DNA from: CADAWZ01 sp045114665
Lineage (GTDB): Bacteria; Vulcanimicrobiota; CADAWZ01
Direction: 5' to 3'
NCBI GenBank assembly: GCA_045114665.1
Contig: JBGUKW010000318.1
Location: 1-64,000, forward strand
Length of the DNA: 64,000 nt
Positions 17,310-26,817 of the stretch are shown in pieces. Under the pieces are notes generated by a model, which worked only from the letters and a program-made list of their open reading frames with translations, was not told where the DNA came from and ran no database searches. The translations under genes and the position numbers were made by a program. Each line of letters starts with the position of its first letter. Position 1 is the stretch's first letter.

Positions 17310-19928
17310 TTATACGACACCGTTAAATGCGTCTATATACATTTGTTTTATTTCACTCATAAGTGGATAAGATGGGTTTGTTCCTGTGCATTGATCGTCA
17401 AAAGCAAGTTCTACCATTTCATCTAATTTTTCATAGAATGCCTGTTCTGTAACTCCCGCATCTTTTATTGATTTTGGAAGTTTGAGAGCTTCTTTGAGTT
17501 TGTCAACTTCATTCAAGAAAATACTTATCTTTTCATCATCACTTAAATTTTTATCAACAATGTGAAGTTCATCAACAATCTGTCCAATTTTTTCTTTGAC
17601 ATTTGGATATTTATACTGTGGGAATGCACACTGCTTAAATGGCTTTTCAGTTGCGTTATACTTGATAACCTGACTGAAGAGAAGAGCATTTGCTATTCCA
17701 TGTGGGATATTGAACATAGAACCAAGTTTATGAGCCATTGAGTGACAGACACCAAGGAAAGCATTTGCAAATGCCATACCAGCCAATGTTGCTGCATAGT
17801 GCATTTTTTCTTTTGCTATTGGATCGCCTTTTCCATGTTCGTAAGATCTCGGCAAATACTTAAATATCAATTTTATTGCTTCAAGTGCATTTGAATTTGT
17901 GAAGTTCGTTGCCATGGATGAAATATATGATTCAACAGCATGAACAAGTGAATCAAAACCACTTGCAGCACAAAGACCTGGAGGCATTGTATCGACAAAA
18001 TCTGGATCGACAATTGCCATCGTTGGAGTGAGTGAATATTCAGCAATAGCATATTTTACATGGGTTTCATCATCTGTTATGATTGCAAAAGGAGTAACTT
18101 CTGAACCAGTTCCAGATGTTGTTGGAATAGCTATCAACTGTGATTTCTTTCCAAGCTCAGGAATTGAACAAATTCTCTTTCTGATATCCATGAATCTCAT
18201 AGATATATCTTCAAAATTAGTATCTGGATTTTCATACATCAACCAAACAATCTTCGCTGCGTCGATAGGAGAACCACCACCAAGAGCAATAATTACATCT
18301 GGTTCATAAGGTCTTACGACATTGAGAGCATCTCTAATTGTCGAAAGAGTTGGGTCTGGTCTGACATCAAAGAAAATTTGGAAATCAACACCTATTTCAT
18401 CGAGAACATTTGTTACTTTATATACTGTATTTGAATTAAATAAAAATCTATCAGTTATGATAAACGCACGCTTTTTGCCTTTCAATTCTCTCAAAGCGAG
18501 ATCGACAGAACCTCTCTTGAAATAAATCTTTGGCGGAACTTTGAACCAAAGCATATTTTCTCTCCTCTCAGCAACAGTCTTGTAATTTAAAAGATGTTTT
18601 ACTCCAACATTTTCACTTACAGAATTTTCCCCCCATGATCCACAGCCAAGTGTGAGAGAAGGTTCAAGTCTGAAGTTATAGAGATCACCAAGACCACCAT
18701 GGGAAGAAGGAGAGTTAATTATAATTCTGCCTGTATGAAGTTTATTGCCGAAAAATGATATTCTATCTTGTTTGCGAGGATCTGTATAAAGTACAGATGT
18801 ATGACCAGCTCCTCCAAGCTCAACAAGATTATATGCCATATCTGTAGCATGTTCAAAATCTTCAGCCTTGTATAAAGCGAGTACAGGAGAAAGTTTTTCA
18901 TGTGCAAATGGTTCTTCAAGTGCAATATCTGTAACTTCACCTATCAAAATCTTTGTATTTGGAGGAACACTTATTCCAGCCATTTCAGCAATCTTACATG
19001 CAGGCTGACCTACAACAGCAGGATTTACACTGCCATTTTCTTTTATAACTGTTTTACCAACAACTTCTTTTTCTTCAGGTGAAAGAATATAAGCACCTCT
19101 ATATCTAAATTCTTCTCTTACTTCTTCATAAACATCTTTAACAGCAATAACAGACTGTTCAGAAGCACAAATCATGCCATTGTCAAATGTCTTTGAAAGA
19201 ATAATTGAAGATACAGCCATTTTTATATCTGCAGTTTCATCAATTACAGCAGGAGTATTACCTGGACCGACTCCTATTGCTGGCTTACCACTTGAATATG
19301 CAGATTTAACCATACCTGGACCACCTGTTGCCAAAATAGCGTCGATCATTGGGTGTCTCATAAGCATTGCAGAAAGTTCAACAGAAGGCTCATCAATCCA
19401 ACCGATTATATCTTTTGGAGCTCCTGCTTTTACAGCTGCATCTAAAACAAGTTTAGCAGCAGCTATTGTTGATTTTTTAGCTCTTGGATGTGGAGAGAAA
19501 ATAATGGCATTTCTTGTTTTGAGAGCTATCAATGATTTAAAAATAGCTGTCGAAGTTGGATTTGTTGTTGGAACTATTCCTGCCAAAACTCCCAAAGGTT
19601 CAGCAATAATTTTTGTTCCATTGGTTATATCTTCTGAAATAACACCACAAGTTTTTGTATCTTTGTGTTTGTTATAGATATATTCTGAGGCAAAGTGATT
19701 TTTTATTACTTTGTCTTCAACAATTCCCATACCAGTATCTTCAACTGCCATTTTTGCAAGAGGAATACGAGCTTTATTTGCAGCAACTGCAGCTGCTTTA
19801 AAAATCTTGTCAACTTTTTCCTGAGAAAATGTCGCATATATCTGCTGAGCTTTTTTAACACTTTTTATAAGCTCTTCGAGATGTTCAGTAGTTGTAACTA
19901 CATCAGAAGTTCTTAAAATTTCTTCCAT
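17310..19928 (-). CDS. adhE: bifunctional acetaldehyde-CoA/alcohol dehydrogenase
   Basis: An 872-residue fusion, the usual AdhE length. The N-terminal half is a CoA-acylating aldehyde dehydrogenase (GIVPTTNPTSTAIFKSL, catalytic Cys in NGMICASEQSV near residue 247). The C-terminal half is an iron-containing alcohol dehydrogenase (DVIIALGGGSPIDAAKIVW, IPTTSGTGSEVTPFA, and the metal-ligand region GVCHSMAHKLGSMFNIPHG). It reduces acetyl-CoA to ethanol with NADH and regenerates NAD+ in fermentation, typically as cytoplasmic spirosome filaments. AAGGAG lies 10 nt upstream of the ATG. It is only 27 bp downstream of the hydrogenase gene, so ethanol and H2 formation may share a transcript. Confidence 0.98.
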   Translation of the reverse strand: MEEILRTSDVVTTTEHLEELIKSVKKAQQIYATFSQEKVDKIFKAAAVAANKARIPLAKMAVEDTGMGIVEDKVIKNHFASEYIYNKHKDTKTCGVISEDITNGTKIIAEPLGVLAGIVPTTNPTSTAIFKSLIALKTRNAIIFSPHPRAKKSTIAAAKLVLDAAVKAGAPKDIIGWIDEPSVELSAMLMRHPMIDAILATGGPGMVKSAYSSGKPAIGVGPGNTPAVIDETADIKMAVSSIILSKTFDNGMICASEQSVIAVKDVYEEVREEFRYRGAYILSPEEKEVVGKTVIKENGSVNPAVVGQPACKIAEMAGISVPPNTKILIGEVTDIALEEPFAHEKLSPVLALYKAEDFEHATDMAYNLVELGGAGHTSVLYTDPRKQDRISFFGNKLHTGRIIINSPSSHGGLGDLYNFRLEPSLTLGCGSWGENSVSENVGVKHLLNYKTVAERRENMLWFKVPPKIYFKRGSVDLALRELKGKKRAFIITDRFLFNSNTVYKVTNVLDEIGVDFQIFFDVRPDPTLSTIRDALNVVRPYEPDVIIALGGGSPIDAAKIVWLMYENPDTNFEDISMRFMDIRKRICSIPELGKKSQLIAIPTTSGTGSEVTPFAIITDDETHVKYAIAEYSLTPTMAIVDPDFVDTMPPGLCAASGFDSLVHAVESYISSMATNFTNSNALEAIKLIFKYLPRSYEHGKGDPIAKEKMHYAATLAGMAFANAFLGVCHSMAHKLGSMFNIPHGIANALLFSQVIKYNATEKPFKQCAFPQYKYPNVKEKIGQIVDELHIVDKNLSDDEKISIFLNEVDKLKEALKLPKSIKDAGVTEQAFYEKLDEMVELAFDDQCTGTNPSYPLMSEIKQMYIDAFNGVV

Positions 19929-19955
19929 TAAACTAAATCTCTCCTTTCATATCAT

Positions 19956-21413
19956 TTAATCTAACTTTAAATCTTCACTTTTATCCAAATATGCGTTTAC
20001 TGCTTTTGAAGCAGTTTTTATAGAATTTAATGTTGCATTTCCACCAATACAGCCACTAGGACATGACATAACTTCAATTAAATTACCTTCTTCACAAGCT
20101 CCATTTTTGGCATATCTTTTGAGGTCTCTTATGCTCATCTTGTTTAATCCATCTACAACAAAAGGCTTTACCTTATCACTATTTTTGCCAAGTGCAACTC
20201 TTACAGATTCTGCAACACCACCAGTAAGAGGATATCCCCTACCCTGTTTTGAAGCAAACTGTTTAAAATCTGTCTCTTCGCATTTTGCAACTTGGATATT
20301 AAAACCAATAAGCATTGCTCCAAGTTCTTCAAAAGTCAAAACATAATCTATTGTATCATATTCTGTTGCTTCCTGTCTTTTTGCTACACAAGGGCTTAAA
20401 AAAACTGTAACAGCATCTGGATATTTTTCCCTTACCAATTCAGCAGTATAATAAAGTGGAGTATGTGTATCTGAAACAAAAGGTTTTATCTCGGGCATGT
20501 GCTTTTTTACAAGCTCATTGTAAGCAGCACAACATGAAGTCGTCATAAATTTGTCGCCTCTTTCCATTCTCTCCATAAAATCTTTTGCTTCATTTTTAGC
20601 TGTAACATCTGCACCAACAGCAACTTCCCAAACATCATAAAATCCCATTTTTCTAAGTGCAGTATTTAACTGCTGAGGAGAACAAGGCAACTGACCAGCA
20701 ACTGAAGGAGCCATCATAGCAACTACTTTCATTCCACTTTTGATTCTTACCAAAACATCAATAAGTTGACTTTTTTCATGTACAGCTCCAAATGGACATG
20801 CAACAACACATTTTCCACAAGAAATACATTTATCAAAATCAATTTTGGCAAGCCCCGAAGGACCTTTTGCTATTGCACCAACAGGACATACATTTTCACA
20901 AGGAACAATTCTTTTGACAATTGCTTGATATGGACATACCTTCATGCACATGCCACACTGTTTACATTTTGACTGGTCTATGACAGATTTTCCATTTATA
21001 AATTTAATAGCATTAAATCTGCATGTATTTACACAAGGTCTTGCAACACAACCTTGACACAACTCAGTAACAAAAACAGCATTTGGAAGACAACCTTGAC
21101 ATGCAGATTCCAAAACAGTCAAAACATCTTTATCAGGTCTTTTTCTATTTACGGCTCTTCTGACAAATTCAGCAAGAGTATGTCTTTCATCATCATCCTC
21201 AAGAGTTGTTCCAAGCCCAGCCATAACTCTATTTCTCAAAGCAGCACGTTCTTTATATATACAACAACGATAAGGCACTTCACAACCTTTAGGTCGCATA
21301 TCAAAAGGAATAAGTCTTGCATTGTCTTCAAAAGAATCACTCAAAAAAGCCTTTACAATACGAACTAAAATTTCTTTTTTTAGTCTTACTGTATCATTTG
21401 ACATATCAGACAT
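19956..21413 (-). CDS. [FeFe] hydrogenase, catalytic type (group B-like)
   Basis: A 485-residue protein. The N-terminal part has many Cys motifs (CQGCVARPC, CKQCGMCMKVCPY, CISCGKCVVACPF) for several [4Fe-4S] clusters. The C-terminal H-cluster domain shows TSCCAAY, SPCVAKR and VMSCPSGCIGG, so both Cys of the first motif are present, including the proton-shuttle position. The CIYKERAALRNRV segment near the start and TSCCAAY rather than TSCCP resemble the group B monomeric enzymes. It would evolve or oxidise H2 in the cytoplasm; its electron partner is unknown. The maturases HydE, HydF and HydG are not in this window. A small [2Fe-2S] protein lies 59 bp upstream. Confidence 0.92.
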   Translation of the reverse strand: MSDMSNDTVRLKKEILVRIVKAFLSDSFEDNARLIPFDMRPKGCEVPYRCCIYKERAALRNRVMAGLGTTLEDDDERHTLAEFVRRAVNRKRPDKDVLTVLESACQGCLPNAVFVTELCQGCVARPCVNTCRFNAIKFINGKSVIDQSKCKQCGMCMKVCPYQAIVKRIVPCENVCPVGAIAKGPSGLAKIDFDKCISCGKCVVACPFGAVHEKSQLIDVLVRIKSGMKVVAMMAPSVAGQLPCSPQQLNTALRKMGFYDVWEVAVGADVTAKNEAKDFMERMERGDKFMTTSCCAAYNELVKKHMPEIKPFVSDTHTPLYYTAELVREKYPDAVTVFLSPCVAKRQEATEYDTIDYVLTFEELGAMLIGFNIQVAKCEETDFKQFASKQGRGYPLTGGVAESVRVALGKNSDKVKPFVVDGLNKMSIRDLKRYAKNGACEEGNLIEVMSCPSGCIGGNATLNSIKTASKAVNAYLDKSEDLKLD

Positions 21414-21472
21414 AATCTTATATCAAAAACGAAAAAATTTCGTCAAAACGCCTTTCTTTTATTATTTTTGTT

Positions 21473-21739
21473 CTATGAATTTCCAAGTTTTTTATCTATA
21501 GCTGCAAAAACCTTATCTATTGTAGCTTCTTTTATAACCTCATCATCTACCTTGACATAAGGAGCTTTTGAAAACTTCCAATCAATAGAACAAAGCCCAA
21601 GACATGGAACACCTGTAACTTCAACCTTATCACCATATCTTTTAGGAACAGAATCAATAAGTTCCTGAAGATTGGAAGCTCCCATGACAAAACATGTAGT
21701 CCCCAAACATACTTTTACATCTATTTTCTTTTCTTCCAT
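21473..21739 (-). CDS. thioredoxin-like [2Fe-2S] ferredoxin (NuoE/HndA type)
   Basis: An 88-residue protein with the four-Cys pattern of thioredoxin-fold [2Fe-2S] ferredoxins: CLGTTCF near residues 11-17 and PCLGLCS near 45-51. Such proteins carry one electron at a time, often to or from hydrogenases or NADH dehydrogenases, in the cytoplasm. It lies between the phosphatase and catalytic hydrogenase genes and is a natural candidate for electron transfer to the latter. A second, more divergent paralogue opens the same operon at 24649. Confidence 0.9.
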   Translation of the reverse strand: MEEKKIDVKVCLGTTCFVMGASNLQELIDSVPKRYGDKVEVTGVPCLGLCSIDWKFSKAPYVKVDDEVIKEATIDKVFAAIDKKLGNS

Positions 21740-21771
21740 AGCTGTATCATCCTTTTATAAAAATTACAGTA

Positions 21772-22932
21772 TTACATATACTGTATATTAACCTTTTTAA
21801 AATATTTTTTTTCGAGAACTTCTGCAATTTTCTTTACTATATTTTTTCTTATAGCAATTTCAACAGGTAAAGTAGGATCATAATGAGCTTCATTTAATTT
21901 AGCTCCTACCATAAAATATATTTCATCACTATCAAGGAAAAAATTTGATAACCTAACTGCAGCATTATTTGAATCAGGTATTTTATTTTCAAGATATTCC
22001 AATGTTCGAGTAAGGGTCAAAACGCCCTCTGTAACTAAATCTGCTCCTTCCATTTCGAGACAAGAAGGTAGAGAATCTATACTTATCAATCTGCCAACTG
22101 TAATTTTTGCATTTAATTCTCTTGATAACAAATTCGCTGTTGTTCCTCCACAAACAGCTTTTTTGCCAACAAAATTCTTAAACATATAAGCAAATTCTCT
22201 ATCACTTGATTGTCTATAAGGAGGACCAGTAAAAACAAGAGATTTTCTTGGTTCTCTAAAATATAAAACACAAGCTGATATATCATCAATAGGCTTTCTA
22301 TTTGGTTCAACTAATTTTGCCTGCTGTACAATATATTTAGCAAGATTATGGCTTGAAATTTCAGGATCATTTGCAAGTTTAATTTTCAAAAAATCAATTA
22401 ATCCACTTCTTCTAAGACCTAATTTTAAAACACCACCGCCAAGTCCCGCTTGAGTAACTCCGTCTGAGCAAAAAACGAATCTATCACCTAACTGTGCATT
22501 CATTTTATAGACTTTCATATGTCTATTTTTAAAATTTACAGAGTCAATTATAGTAAATTCTGGTTTTAAAACCTCTGTACCTCTAATCCAAACAAAATCT
22601 GGATTTCCTTCTTCAACAACAGAAATTTTGCCATCATCAAAACAGTCAATAGCAGAAAAAGTAGAATAACTTATATGTCTCACTTGACAGACAGGAAGAG
22701 AATTCATAACAATTTCAGCTGCCTTTTTTATTTTGATATTTTTTTCTATAAATCTCAAAAGCATTGTTGCTGTCATACAAGACAATATATTTGCTTTTAT
22801 TCCACTTCCCAAACCATCAGACAAAACTGCTATTAATCTTTTATCTTGCGGATAACGCTTAGATACAAAATAATCCCCAAAGGCATTTTGTTTATATTTT
22901 TTTTCTTGTACACAATCTATATCTATAAACAC
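21772..22932 (-). CDS. SpoIIE-type PP2C serine phosphatase
   Basis: A 386-residue protein. The PP2C/SpoIIE metal-binding motifs are visible: VLSDGLGSGIKAN near residue 38, VFCSDGVTQAG near 153 and DDISACVLYF near 222. The remaining ~150 residues (from FTGPPYR) form a second region with GTTANLLSREL. SpoIIE-type phosphatases dephosphorylate anti-sigma antagonists or other phosphoserine proteins. In many anaerobes a phosphatase gene sits next to a sensory [FeFe] hydrogenase, as here, so an H2- or redox-controlled signalling output is likely by context. It starts 9 bp after the sensory hydrogenase stop codon. Confidence 0.88.
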   Translation of the reverse strand: MFIDIDCVQEKKYKQNAFGDYFVSKRYPQDKRLIAVLSDGLGSGIKANILSCMTATMLLRFIEKNIKIKKAAEIVMNSLPVCQVRHISYSTFSAIDCFDDGKISVVEEGNPDFVWIRGTEVLKPEFTIIDSVNFKNRHMKVYKMNAQLGDRFVFCSDGVTQAGLGGGVLKLGLRRSGLIDFLKIKLANDPEISSHNLAKYIVQQAKLVEPNRKPIDDISACVLYFREPRKSLVFTGPPYRQSSDREFAYMFKNFVGKKAVCGGTTANLLSRELNAKITVGRLISIDSLPSCLEMEGADLVTEGVLTLTRTLEYLENKIPDSNNAAVRLSNFFLDSDEIYFMVGAKLNEAHYDPTLPVEIAIRKNIVKKIAEVLEKKYFKKVNIQYM

Positions 22933-22941
22933 TATGCCCTC

Positions 22942-24633
22942 CTATTTATCATAATCATCTGCAATAGAACTTAATAGAGTCTCTGTTTCAACCATATGTT
23001 CACCAAGTAAGCAAGCTATTTCTTGAACAATAGAAATATTTTTTGAAATAACTTCATTTGCTCTTCGTGCTATTTTTTCTCTATTCATCTGTGTTTTAGT
23101 TACATCTGTTATTATAGCACCAGCAACTTTACCAGGTTCAAGTACAAAAGCTATAATATCATATATTTTATCATCTAAACAATAATGCTCTTTGTGAATT
23201 TCATGACCAAGTTTAAAAACTTCCTTAAATATCTCAACAATATCTACAATACGGTCTAAAGAAGCTCCTGCAATTCCATCTGCTTCAAAAATATCAGCCA
23301 TATCACCTGTAAAAGCTCTAATAAAAGATGTATTTGCTTCCAATATTCTCAAAAAAGAATCAACAATAACAACAGATGAAGGCATACATCTTATCATTAT
23401 CGAAGCCTTTTGCATTGCCAATTTTCTCATATATGATACACACATAGAAGGCTCTGCAATACCTGCAATAAGTGCTAACGCAAGTTCCCTACAAGTGTTA
23501 TATCCACATCCACCACAATTTAATTCATCTTCTGGATTAGACTTTCCTAATTTCTTCAAAGCCTCATTTATTTCTTCTAATGAATACTCTTTTAAATCTT
23601 CTTTTTTAGGTGCATAATCCATATGGACTACACTTAAAGGCTCTTTTGGAATAGAATCTCTCAACTTTGTACGAGTCAAAATATCTGAAATAAGCATTAT
23701 CTCTGATTTTTCTGTGCTTATACAAGGACCACCTATGCAACCACCTTCACATGCAAGAACTTCTGCAAATGTAACTTTAGTGCAATCATTTGGCTTAAAT
23801 CCATCAAGTGCCTTTTTAAAAGACTTTAAAGAGGCAAATTCTGTCAATATACAATTTTTAACACCTATCTGTTTTAATGTACGATTCATTCCACCATCAA
23901 TAGGATAGAAATTTCCCTCATTTGCATTATGTGGCAAAAATTTTATCTCTTCTAAATTTATTTCTTTATGTATATTAATAAAAGATTTCTCAAACATTAA
24001 TTTTAATTCTTCAAAAGTTAAGGAAACATCTATTAAATTTTTATTGGTATCTGATTCATTTTTCTTTCCTATGCATGGACCAATGAAAATAACAGAAATA
24101 TCTTCGCCATACATTTCTTTTAACATTTTAGCATGTGTCAATGCAGGAGAAGCTATTGGAACTATATTTTTAACAAATTCAGGGCGGTATTTTCTTATAT
24201 ATTCTACAACTACTGGACAAGCACTCGATATAAAAAATCCATTTTCAGCTTTGTTCAATATTTCAGCTGTTTTAATAGATACTTCTTGAGCTCCTAAAGC
24301 CGTTTCACTAACTCCAGTAAAACCAAGTTTTTTAAGAGATGAAATAATTTCAGTTTCTGTACAATCAAAAGCTCCTCTCCAACTTGGTGCCAATGAAGCA
24401 TAAACTTTTTTACTGGATTCCAAAAGTTCTGTCGCTATTCCGACATCTGATCTTACTCTTTTGGCATTACAAGGACATACAATAACACAATTACCACAAG
24501 AAATACATTTATCTTGCATAACAAAAGCATGACCTTTTTCAACTTTTATGGCTTTTACTGGACATTCTCTAATACATTTATAACAATCTTGACACTCATT
24601 TGTCAATGTATATACAGGTTGAGAAATAGGCAT
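22942..24633 (-). CDS. sensory [FeFe]-hydrogenase-like protein with PAS domain
   Basis: A 563-residue protein. Residues 1-60 hold two [4Fe-4S] motifs (CQDCYKCIRECP, CISCGNCVIVCP). The H-cluster domain follows with SSACPVVVEYI, GPCIGKK and LACEGGCIGGPC, so the four cluster-ligating Cys are kept. The first motif reads SAC instead of TSCC, which loses the proton-shuttle Cys. A CGGCGYNTC motif near residue 355 adds another Fe-S site, and residues about 390-510 form a PAS-like domain ending in a helical C-terminus. This architecture matches putative sensory (group C-like) enzymes that report H2 or redox state. The phosphatase next door is the likely partner. Confidence 0.88.
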   Translation of the reverse strand: MPISQPVYTLTNECQDCYKCIRECPVKAIKVEKGHAFVMQDKCISCGNCVIVCPCNAKRVRSDVGIATELLESSKKVYASLAPSWRGAFDCTETEIISSLKKLGFTGVSETALGAQEVSIKTAEILNKAENGFFISSACPVVVEYIRKYRPEFVKNIVPIASPALTHAKMLKEMYGEDISVIFIGPCIGKKNESDTNKNLIDVSLTFEELKLMFEKSFINIHKEINLEEIKFLPHNANEGNFYPIDGGMNRTLKQIGVKNCILTEFASLKSFKKALDGFKPNDCTKVTFAEVLACEGGCIGGPCISTEKSEIMLISDILTRTKLRDSIPKEPLSVVHMDYAPKKEDLKEYSLEEINEALKKLGKSNPEDELNCGGCGYNTCRELALALIAGIAEPSMCVSYMRKLAMQKASIMIRCMPSSVVIVDSFLRILEANTSFIRAFTGDMADIFEADGIAGASLDRIVDIVEIFKEVFKLGHEIHKEHYCLDDKIYDIIAFVLEPGKVAGAIITDVTKTQMNREKIARRANEVISKNISIVQEIACLLGEHMVETETLLSSIADDYDK

Positions 24634-24648
24634 TTATTAGAACCTCTT

Positions 24649-24897
24649 TTAATTATTTTTTAAATGTTCAGATATTAATTGTTTTATTTTTTCAAAATCA
24701 ATATTATCATGTTTTTTTTCATTTATAAAAACATGGGGACCATCAGAACATTGATTTGAACAACGAACTCCAGCAAGTTCTATTTTATCTTGCAAACCAT
24801 TTTCTTCTATATATTTTTCAATAAGTTCAAGATTATCATTATTTCCTCTTGCAAAACAAGAACTCCCCATACATATTGTCAAATTTATTTTATCCAT
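24649..24897 (-). CDS. thioredoxin-like [2Fe-2S] protein
   Basis: An 82-residue protein with CMGSSCF near residues 9-15 and RCSNQC near 45-50, again the four-Cys pattern of thioredoxin-fold [2Fe-2S] ferredoxins. It is the first gene of the operon, 15 bp ahead of the sensory hydrogenase, and could deliver electrons or redox signal to it. It differs clearly from the second copy (CLGTTCF), so the two are probably specialised for the two hydrogenase proteins. Confidence 0.88.
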   Translation of the reverse strand: MDKINLTICMGSSCFARGNNDNLELIEKYIEENGLQDKIELAGVRCSNQCSDGPHVFINEKKHDNIDFEKIKQLISEHLKNN

Positions 24898-24962
24898 AAT
24901 AAAATCTTTCTTTTACTTAAAATTTTTTATATAAAATGTGATTTTTTTCTCAATTTCTTTAC

Positions 24963-24990
24963 ATTATAACATATAAATTTATAAAGTCAA
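24963..24990 (-). promoter_or_regulatory. promoter of the hydrogenase-adhE operon
   Basis: On the minus strand TTGACT and TATAAT are separated by 16 bp, about 65 bp before the first [2Fe-2S] gene. All six downstream genes lie within 60 bp of each other and no terminator is seen before 17291. Confidence 0.75.
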
Positions 24991-25000
24991 TATTTTTCAA

Positions 25001-25041
25001 AAAAAATAAACTCTCTATTTAAATAGAGAGTTTATTTTTTT
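25001..25041. terminator. bidirectional rho-independent terminator
   Basis: AAATAAACTCTCTATTT and its exact reverse complement AAATAGAGAGTTTATTT form a perfect stem flanked by A and T runs. It closes the lepB operon on the minus strand. Confidence 0.9.
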
Positions 25042-25046
25042 TGAAA

Positions 25047-25652
25047 TTATAAAACTTTACATCTATTGAATGGGAAAATTATTATAACAGCTTTGCCTAC
25101 TAAATTCTTTCTGGGTAGAAATCCCCAAACATGACTGTCTGCACTGTTATTTCTATTATCTCCCATCACAAAATAAGAATCTTTCGGAACAGTTTGTCTA
25201 TCCATATCATAAAGTATAGGTTCTAAAATATATGGTTCATCTTGAGCCACGTCATTTACGAATAGAACTCCACTTTTTATTTCAACAGTATCGCCTCCGA
25301 CTGCTACAATCCTTTTTATAAAATCTTTGCCTTCTGCCTGTGCTTCCGCTGGTGGGTGAAAAACCACAATATCATGGCGTGCTGGATTATAAAAAGAATA
25401 AACAAATTTATTTACTATTATAAAATCATTTATTTTTAAAGTCGGAACCATTGAAGAAGATGGAATATAGAAAGTCCTAATTACAAAAGTTATAATTATT
25501 AAAGCTGTAACTCCAGCAAGAATAACTGAATCAATATTTTCTATTATAGATTTCTTTTTTTCTTCTTCTATCTTTAGATGTTTGTTAAAACGAAAAACAA
25601 GACTAACTATTCCCAAGATAATTACCGCTATAACTAAATATATTGGATTCAT
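25047..25652 (-). CDS. lepB: signal peptidase I
   Basis: A 201-residue membrane protease that removes signal peptides from exported proteins. Two hydrophobic segments (residues 1-18 and about 40-62) precede the catalytic region. SSSMVPTL carries the catalytic Ser and FIKRIVAVGGD the catalytic Lys. The GDNRNNSADSHVWGFL box and an RKNLVGKAV end complete the S26 family signature. It closes the ffh-rplS cluster, 17 bp after rplS, and is followed by a strong terminator. Confidence 0.97.
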   Translation of the reverse strand: MNPIYLVIAVIILGIVSLVFRFNKHLKIEEEKKKSIIENIDSVILAGVTALIIITFVIRTFYIPSSSMVPTLKINDFIIVNKFVYSFYNPARHDIVVFHPPAEAQAEGKDFIKRIVAVGGDTVEIKSGVLFVNDVAQDEPYILEPILYDMDRQTVPKDSYFVMGDNRNNSADSHVWGFLPRKNLVGKAVIIIFPFNRCKVL

Positions 25653-25669
25653 GGTTTATCGATCTTATT

Positions 25670-26020
25670 TTATTTTGTTACTTTTCTCTCTTTTACACGA
25701 GCATTTTTACCAACTTTATCTCTGAGGTAATAGAGTTTGGCTTTTCTTACATCACCATATCTTGTTACTGTAAGAGAATGGAGCATTGGAGAATGATATA
25801 AAAATGTTTTTTCTACGCCAACGCCATGAGAGATTTTTCTGAGAACAAAAGATTCTCTTAAACCTGTATTTTGTCTTGCAATACAGATTCCCTCAAATGC
25901 TTGATATCTCTCTTTTCCACCTTCTACAACTTTGAGTTGTACTTTTACTGTATCTCCAGGTCTAAAATCCTGAAATTGATTTTTCATTTGTTCTTTTGCA
26001 AGTTCATCTATAATAGTCAT
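25670..26020 (-). CDS. rplS: 50S ribosomal protein L19
   Basis: A 116-residue protein of standard L19 length. FRPGDTVKVQLKVVEGGKER, then FEGICIARQN, SFVLRKISHGVGVEKTF and KLYYLRDKVGKNARVKE are typical. L19 sits at the interface between the ribosomal subunits. It follows trmD after a 113-bp gap that holds no obvious structure. Order and neighbours agree with the conserved rpsP-rimM-trmD-rplS cluster. Confidence 0.98.
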   Translation of the reverse strand: MTIIDELAKEQMKNQFQDFRPGDTVKVQLKVVEGGKERYQAFEGICIARQNTGLRESFVLRKISHGVGVEKTFLYHSPMLHSLTVTRYGDVRKAKLYYLRDKVGKNARVKERKVTK

Positions 26021-26133
26021 TGTTTTTCTCCCTTGATGTGTTTCTTTTTTTTATTTGCTGTTTACGAAAATTTTATGGCAATTTTTATTTTTTCTATTTT
26101 TGAAAATTAATACCGTTTTCTTCTCTTTATTTT

Positions 26134-26817
26134 TTATTCTTTTTTATATTTTATGAGAAGTTCAGGGCGTTTTTTCAAAGTATTTGTCGTTTTTTGAAGT
26201 TCTCGCCATTGTTTTATTTTCTCATGATTTCCTGAAAGGAGGACTTCAGGAACTTTTAGTCCCATAAATTCAACAGGTCTTGTATATTGAGGATAATCCA
26301 ATCTGTTGTCGGTAAATGATTCCTCTAAGGCTGATTGAGAATCTATGACTTTTGGAATAAGTCTTATCGTTGAATCTGCAATAACCATTGCTGGGATTTC
26401 TCCACCAGTTAATATATAATCTCCTATGGAAATCTCTCCATCACATGCCAGCTCAATAAAACGCTCATCCACTCCTTCATAATGTGCACATACAAGAATC
26501 ATTCCCTCTAATTTGGAAAATTCTCTACACATTTCTTGTGTCAAAACTTTTCCTTGGGGAGATGTCAAATATACAGGAGCATTGGGATTTTGCTTTTTTA
26601 TTGATTCAACAGCTTTATACAATATTGGAGCAGTCATGACCATTCCAGAACCTCCACCATAAGGAGAATCGTCAACACTTTTATGTCTATCTGTAGCAAA
26701 TTCTCTTAAATTATGTATGTGAAGTTCTACTAATTTAGCTTTAACAGCTCTGTCAATAATACTGTATGAAAGAGGTGCAAACATCTCTGGAAACACAGTC
26801 AATATGTCAATTCTCAA
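26134..26817 (-). CDS. trmD: tRNA (guanine-N1)-methyltransferase
   Basis: A 227-residue SPOUT methyltransferase that makes m1G37 in tRNAs and prevents frameshifting. Signature segments: RIDILTVFPEMF at the start, DDSPYGGGSGMVM near residue 51, ICAHYEGVDERF-type text near 110 (here VCAHYEGVDERF), and the knot loop SIGDYILTGGEIPAMVI. Typical lengths are 230-250, so this one is slightly short at the C-terminus. Its start overlaps the end of rimM by 11 bp. Confidence 0.98.
   Translation of the reverse strand: MRIDILTVFPEMFAPLSYSIIDRAVKAKLVELHIHNLREFATDRHKSVDDSPYGGGSGMVMTAPILYKAVESIKKQNPNAPVYLTSPQGKVLTQEMCREFSKLEGMILVCAHYEGVDERFIELACDGEISIGDYILTGGEIPAMVIADSTIRLIPKVIDSQSALEESFTDNRLDYPQYTRPVEFMGLKVPEVLLSGNHEKIKQWRELQKTTNTLKKRPELLIKYKKE

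Noticed and set aside
19174..19677. 167-residue plus-strand ORF opposite adhE
   Set aside because: Antisense to a well-conserved coding region, with no family resemblance; it reflects low stop-codon frequency on the opposite strand.
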